Assembly: GCA_029204225.1 (NCBI GenBank)
Contig: CM055113.1
Location: forward strand, 16,995,745 to 17,059,744
Reading direction: 5' to 3'
Length of the DNA: 64,000 nt
Source: Diphasiastrum complanatum
Lineage: Eukaryota > Streptophyta > Lycopodiopsida > Lycopodiales > Lycopodiaceae
This document shows positions 60,076 to 64,000 of this stretch, piece after piece. The translations under genes and the position numbers were made by a program. Under the pieces are notes generated by a model. The model did no database searches and was not told the DNA's origin. It saw only the letters and a program-made list of their open reading frames with translations. Each line of letters begins with the position of its first letter. The stretch's first letter is position 1.

Positions 60076-60412
60076 TAAAGTGCTTATTTTGAATCTCTGC
60101 ATTTCCCATTTTAACCCCATTATGCTTTCTGGAGTGATCAACATACGCTGGAAAACTCATTACTATTGGGCTTTTCTTGACTAGTGCACACATCATCTTG
60201 CAGCTTTTGGGCAGAATTGGATTTAACTACCCGATTGCACTCACTCTAGTGCATTATGGGGTGAGCTGGGTGCTTTTGGGAGTTCTAAACGCAGCTTCTT
60301 TACTTCCTGTAGCACCTCCATCAAAAGCAACGCCTTTTACTTCCCTTCTTGCACTTGGTGTAGTCATGGCCTTTTCTAATGGCCTTGCCAACGTGAGCTT
60401 GAAACACAACAG
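59833..60412 (+). CDS. Triose-phosphate/nucleotide-sugar transporter-like gene, two internal exons
   Basis: Exon 1 (59833-59987) follows a CAG acceptor. It reads EAAKRLQHQLCGPTMALSFN and FLVAVGIILINKL, then donor GTTAGC. Exon 2 (60204-60412) follows CTTGCAG. It reads LLGRIGFNYPIALTLVHYGV, PVAPPSKATPFTSLL, GVVMAFSNGLANVSLKHN, then donor GTATGT. Phase is kept across the 216-bp intron and there are no stops. Hydrophobic helices and the LANVSLKHN motif, which precedes (S)VGFYQM in plant members of the TPT/DMT superfamily, suggest a Golgi or plastid membrane exchanger of nucleotide sugars or sugar phosphates. The substrate cannot be told. Upstream and downstream exons were not found, so the gene is partial here; it could also be a retained fragment. 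Confidence 0.78.
60006..60073 (+). repeat. (CT)n microsatellite in the transporter intron
   Basis: A pure CT run of 68 bp starting 18 bp after the donor site, within a 216-bp intron. Confidence 0.96.
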
Positions 60413-62931
60413 GTATGTTCAAATGCTTGGATTTTACCACATGAATAAGAATCTCTTTTGGGTATTATTGTTCTATATGCACAAAATTCAAACCATCATA
60501 TTTCTGCAGCTCACTATCTTCAAGTGCAGTAGTCTATTTGATTTTCTGCATCAGTAACGACGGACGAGTCAGCACTTGATGCTCGAAAACAATATAAACT
60601 TAGAAGTTAACATGTTGACCTCAAGGTAAACATATGAAAATAAAGGTGGGCATTTCCTTGTGCATGGACACCTACTCTTAGTTGCTGATGACATAAGGAA
60701 AGTAGTCATATCCTTGCATATTGTCTGTGCTCTGCCTGATTGCTTTCATGGTTTTAAATATTGTGGGTAGATTGCACGACCTGTTATCTTCAGAATATCC
60801 TGAATCTAAGAAATCTCATTTTTAAGAGTGTTTGAGACCCTCGGGACCCTCTAGTTGGCTGCATATCCTTTGTTTCAGTTCTATAATAACTCTGTCTAGC
60901 TCCTTGTGCACACCTTTGCGCTCACATTCCCACACCTTGCCCAATTTGTATATTCAATCGAATGTACCATCATAGACTGCTCATTCTTGGATTGGAATTC
61001 TCATTTGCATAAACATAATCTCAAGCACTTTTGAGTGAGTGGAGAAACATGTGCCTCACTTTTAAGAACTTTGGAATAGCCTTATCTTCGTTGCGTGTCT
61101 TTGCTAATATTCTGATAGGGTGCTAGCCATCCAGGCATTTTTCACTCATTCCGTCTCTCTACCACGATTTGACCTATTTTCCTATCTTTTGTGTATTTTC
61201 TCCCTCTCCCTATTGAAACCCAGCCAGTTTTCGTTCAAAATTTGCAATTTCAAGTTTCTTTAGGGGTTCTTTCATCTGAAACCTTCTTTCTTTCTAACAA
61301 AAGGATGTTGACTTACATTTTGTACTTTCTAAAGCCTGTTGAATAGAGCAGGCTTCCTATTTTTTAATTTGGCAAACTTTACACAATTATGTCTACCAAG
61401 AATTGGCTATGAGTACAGAAGTAACTTAATTAATTACCTTACGTACTCGATTATCAGTTATTGGTTATTAGTTACAGTGACATCATGCCTATGGTTGCTC
61501 GCATATTGGTGATATATCTTATGTAGATCTTTCAGTTGATTTGGAGCAATTCAAGTCTTCTCTTGTTGACTTTCAGTCAGTCACTACAGTTAAAGAAATA
61601 TCACTTGTACTCACATACCCAAGGTATAAACAACAAATCAATCATATATCTCATTTGTCAGAGTCACAATATGTTCCTAAGAAGAGACAATCAAAACATG
61701 TAGATGACGAGGCTTATGTTTCTGATGCACTAAGGTACCTTTTTTTATGGACAAGACACAAGCACCAATATCTATCGATCATACATCCATACATGAGGCT
61801 CTAGCACAATTATCAACTTCAAAGTTCGAGGTATCCATCTATGACACATTGTTGTGTACATAGGAGGCACATGTGCCAGTGTCTGGTGCCACTTTTTGTT
61901 GTTACACTTCTGTAGTGTGCACCATTTGTTCGTACTTGTTCCTTTGATGGTTCATGAGGCATGTAAACCTTCAAAAGAGGTACCACACTTGTTTATGTAG
62001 TGCATCTACTGGTTTTTACAACTTTGACATCGCTACATGAATCATGGTTGCAGCAGATTGTGATTCACTGCAAAACCGTTAGCAATCCGCAACCCGGATC
62101 GCCAAAAGTTAATCTATTAATGTTTTTGGGAAAAATTTCTTATTTTTTATTTATTTATTTGTGATAGTTTAGTTAGTGTTAAATGAAGTCAGAAATCATC
62201 AATCAATGCATAAGAAGAGCAACGTACTGATAAACTGAAAAGAGGCATAAATAACATTGCGTACAGGCTAGAGCTGTATTGATCTAGTCAATTACAAATA
62301 GAGATGCACTGCAAACCAAAAAGATGTTGGAGTGAAAATAGTGAATGTTACAAGCTTACTTAATCTAACTAAATGAGAAGGCACTGAAGAACATAAACGT
62401 CTGATGGTTGATTAACATGTAGGAGAAGACTAGAGAGCGCTACAAGCAACACACACTTTGCTTAAGTAGCACAAGTCTATAGGCCGTCATAGAACGGTTT
62501 TGGGAGCTCAAGTCAAGGATTGTTTACAAGTTATGTTTGGCTGAATTTCAACCACCTATCGAATCCAAGTTCCAGAGAAAATTATTGATGGATAATGACT
62601 TGCAATAGCTCACGATTCCAAAAGTTCTTTCCTCAGTATGCACTTGTTTAACAACCTATTGCCGATAAACTGGCATACCTCCACTATTTTATACTTTTCT
62701 CCCAAAAAATTTAACGGAGAAGCAAATTTTTTTAAGGTAGAGTAAAAAAAAGAAAAAGAAACGCATTCTAGGAAACCCTACCCTAACCCCAATGCGATTC
62801 GGATCGTGTTCTGGATCGTATGCATGCATCTATGGTACATGTTGCTCTAGGAGTTTTTATGTACCATGTTGATCCAATAGTGTGGTACTAGCTTCTCATG
62901 TAGTGCAACGGCTCCAATTTGGTGCACTGTA
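60413..62931. other. Probable long intron or 3' flank of the transporter gene
   Basis: It starts with a good donor (GTATGT). No exon with the expected continuation (VGFYQM...) was found. A 66-codon open stretch at 61534-61733 is bordered by TTTCAG and AAG|GTACC and could be an exon of something, but its sequence matches nothing I know. The rest is AT-rich. Confidence 0.45.
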
Positions 62932-62971
62932 GCTCAAGATATCTCCTAGCAAAACCAAAAAGAAGGGTAAG

Positions 62972-63013
62972 TGCTTCTTTTGTGGCAAAAGGGGCCATTG
63001 GAAAAGTGAATGC
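62972..63013 (+). pseudogene. Copia gag Zn-knuckle scrap
   Basis: CFFCGKRGHWKSEC, a perfect C-x2-C-x4-H-x4-C knuckle after a Lys-rich stretch (SKTKKKGK), followed by a stop after HKLFSV. Nothing else of the element is legible. Confidence 0.75.
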
Positions 63014-64000
63014 CACAAGCTATTTTCAGTGTAAAATTTGCCAAAATTTTGAATTGTTCTGATGCATGTCAGGTTTTCCTTGATACTATTATGTATTTAT
63101 AAAGGCACGTAACGGAATACCTAAGGTGACGGTCTCATTCTATGGGACAGAATGGTGGTCTGGAGCTATAAGTCAATTTGGTGCCACGTGTCAGTGTTCT
63201 ATTGGCGCGAGGTGGCTACTTGTTATGGACCCGTGTTAGTGTGCACAACTGACCCGTGTCGTTGGTTAGGCATGATCCCTTTGGTCGGGGATGACCCCAC
63301 CTGGTCTATGTATATAGAGGTGGATCTCCAAGAGCTTGCCATTTATTCTCTCCTGGAGAATGAAGAGCTCTTCCACTGGTGGTTAAGTTAGGACGATAAC
63401 CTAGGCCTCAGGATGTAAGTAGGTGAGGGTCGAGGGTAAGGTACGATGGTATGGGACACCGATGGCTTATTGGAGATCGGAACTTGCTTGATGGTGGTCT
63501 ATGGCTCCAGTGCACGGAGGCAAGGTCACAGTACCTCTATGGTTGGGCGATAACGAAGCGTTCTCGTCACCTGATTGTGTCTTAACAATGGTCGGTTTTG
63601 ACGATGACGATTCTAACATGTACCTAGTACATGCAATTTGCTAGTAGTTAAGTATTGTGATAACATTTTAACTTCTGGAGTGGGGTACTCCCAAATAGGG
63701 AATTAATATGAATTTTTTCCTTTTTTGTAATTGATTCTGATCATTAGAAATGGGTCAAGCAAAGGCTTGTGAAACATACTTATCAAATTTGAATTTAAAA
63801 TTGTCTGGTAATGTGTAATGGCTAGACAAAATGAATGAGGATTGGACTCTTTATCCAGGCAAAGGAATTTTGCTGGTACGGTTTAAGAGTTGCTGACATC
63901 CGATTTGAGGGATTCTCATTCATGTAAATTCATATTCCAAGTTATGATACTTTAAATATGTGACGAGGTTAGAAACGTGTTCCGACCCTTTTTGGGTCGA
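63014..64000. other. Moderately GC-rich LTR-like block, then AT-rich end
   Basis: 63110-63620 has a promoter-like TATGTATATAGAGG at about 63307 and a CACGTG core near 63185, as LTRs often do, but no termini or primer-binding site were found. A weak gag-like phrase (NLNLKLSGN, then MNEDWTLYPGKGI) is near 63800-63860. No gene can be called. Confidence 0.35.

Noticed and set aside
61534-61733. Next exon of the transporter gene
   Set aside because: It has acceptor- and donor-like borders and an open frame, but the sequence is hydrophilic and does not continue the expected VGFYQM segment.
62775-62800. AAACCCTACCCTAACCCC as interstitial telomere repeat or telo-box promoter element
   Set aside because: Only about two degenerate units and no gene start nearby; too short to interpret.

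Overview
This window reads as non-genic chromosome from a land plant with a retrotransposon-rich genome. Three things point that way. The repeats are Ty1/copia, Ty3/gypsy, LINE and hAT families with plant-type motifs. Seven intact or near-intact primer-binding sites match the 3' end of initiator tRNA-Met (TGGTATCAGAGC). The one host gene, at the right end, is interrupted by GT...AG introns and encodes a plant-like triose-phosphate/nucleotide-sugar transporter. A fern, lycophyte or gymnosperm would fit the size and age of the repeat load, but the sequence does not settle the lineage. I see no rRNA, tRNA, CRISPR array or bacterial-type operon.

Layout. 1-5389: a copia element (copia-A) whose left LTR runs off the window. 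5.4-11.3 kb: sparse sequence with a gypsy gag scrap, a small LTR element with a 5-bp target duplication (7360-8187), and a (TG)n(AG)n tract. 11.3-18.7 kb: broken copia pieces on both strands (copia-B, C, D) and a GC-rich insertion. 18.7-21.8 kb: copia-E, whose LTRs carry very long GA microsatellites. 21.8-29.9 kb: minus-strand copia-F and copia-G, the latter broken by a copia-A-like fragment. 30.4-31.5 kb: gypsy gag-protease. 31.9-36.8 kb: copia-H, with both LTRs and a near-perfect target duplication, itself holding a nested copia-I. 37-47 kb: a lone LTR, a G-rich block, a copia gag, a LINE RT piece and long stretches with nothing recognised. 47.3-49.0 kb: gypsy-C. 49.0-53.1 kb and 57.9-59.7 kb: two clusters of minus-strand LINEs. 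53.1-56.7 kb: gypsy-D. 56.8-57.4 kb: a hAT (DUF659) transposase remnant. 59.8-60.4 kb: two exons of the host transporter, followed by a long intron or flank with scattered repeats to the end.

The most interesting system is the LINE family. In two places the 3' end of one LINE is joined through a pure (CT)n tract to the 5' ATG of the next LINE in the same orientation. At a third place a (CT)n tract joins a LINE 3' end to a 5'-truncated LINE. All three 3' ends carry a two-tier hairpin whose stem sequences differ between copies while the pairing is kept. This suggests a stringent-type LINE with a structured 3' tail that either targets or makes (CT)n/(GA)n microsatellites, and could explain part of the GA-tract richness here.

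Almost every coding region is a decayed remnant. The exceptions with long open frames are the copia-A RNase H segment, the copia-G gag-protease (about 380 codons) and the gypsy-D gag and RT, though gypsy-D RT has lost a catalytic aspartate. All identities rest on reading motifs by eye; no database search was possible.
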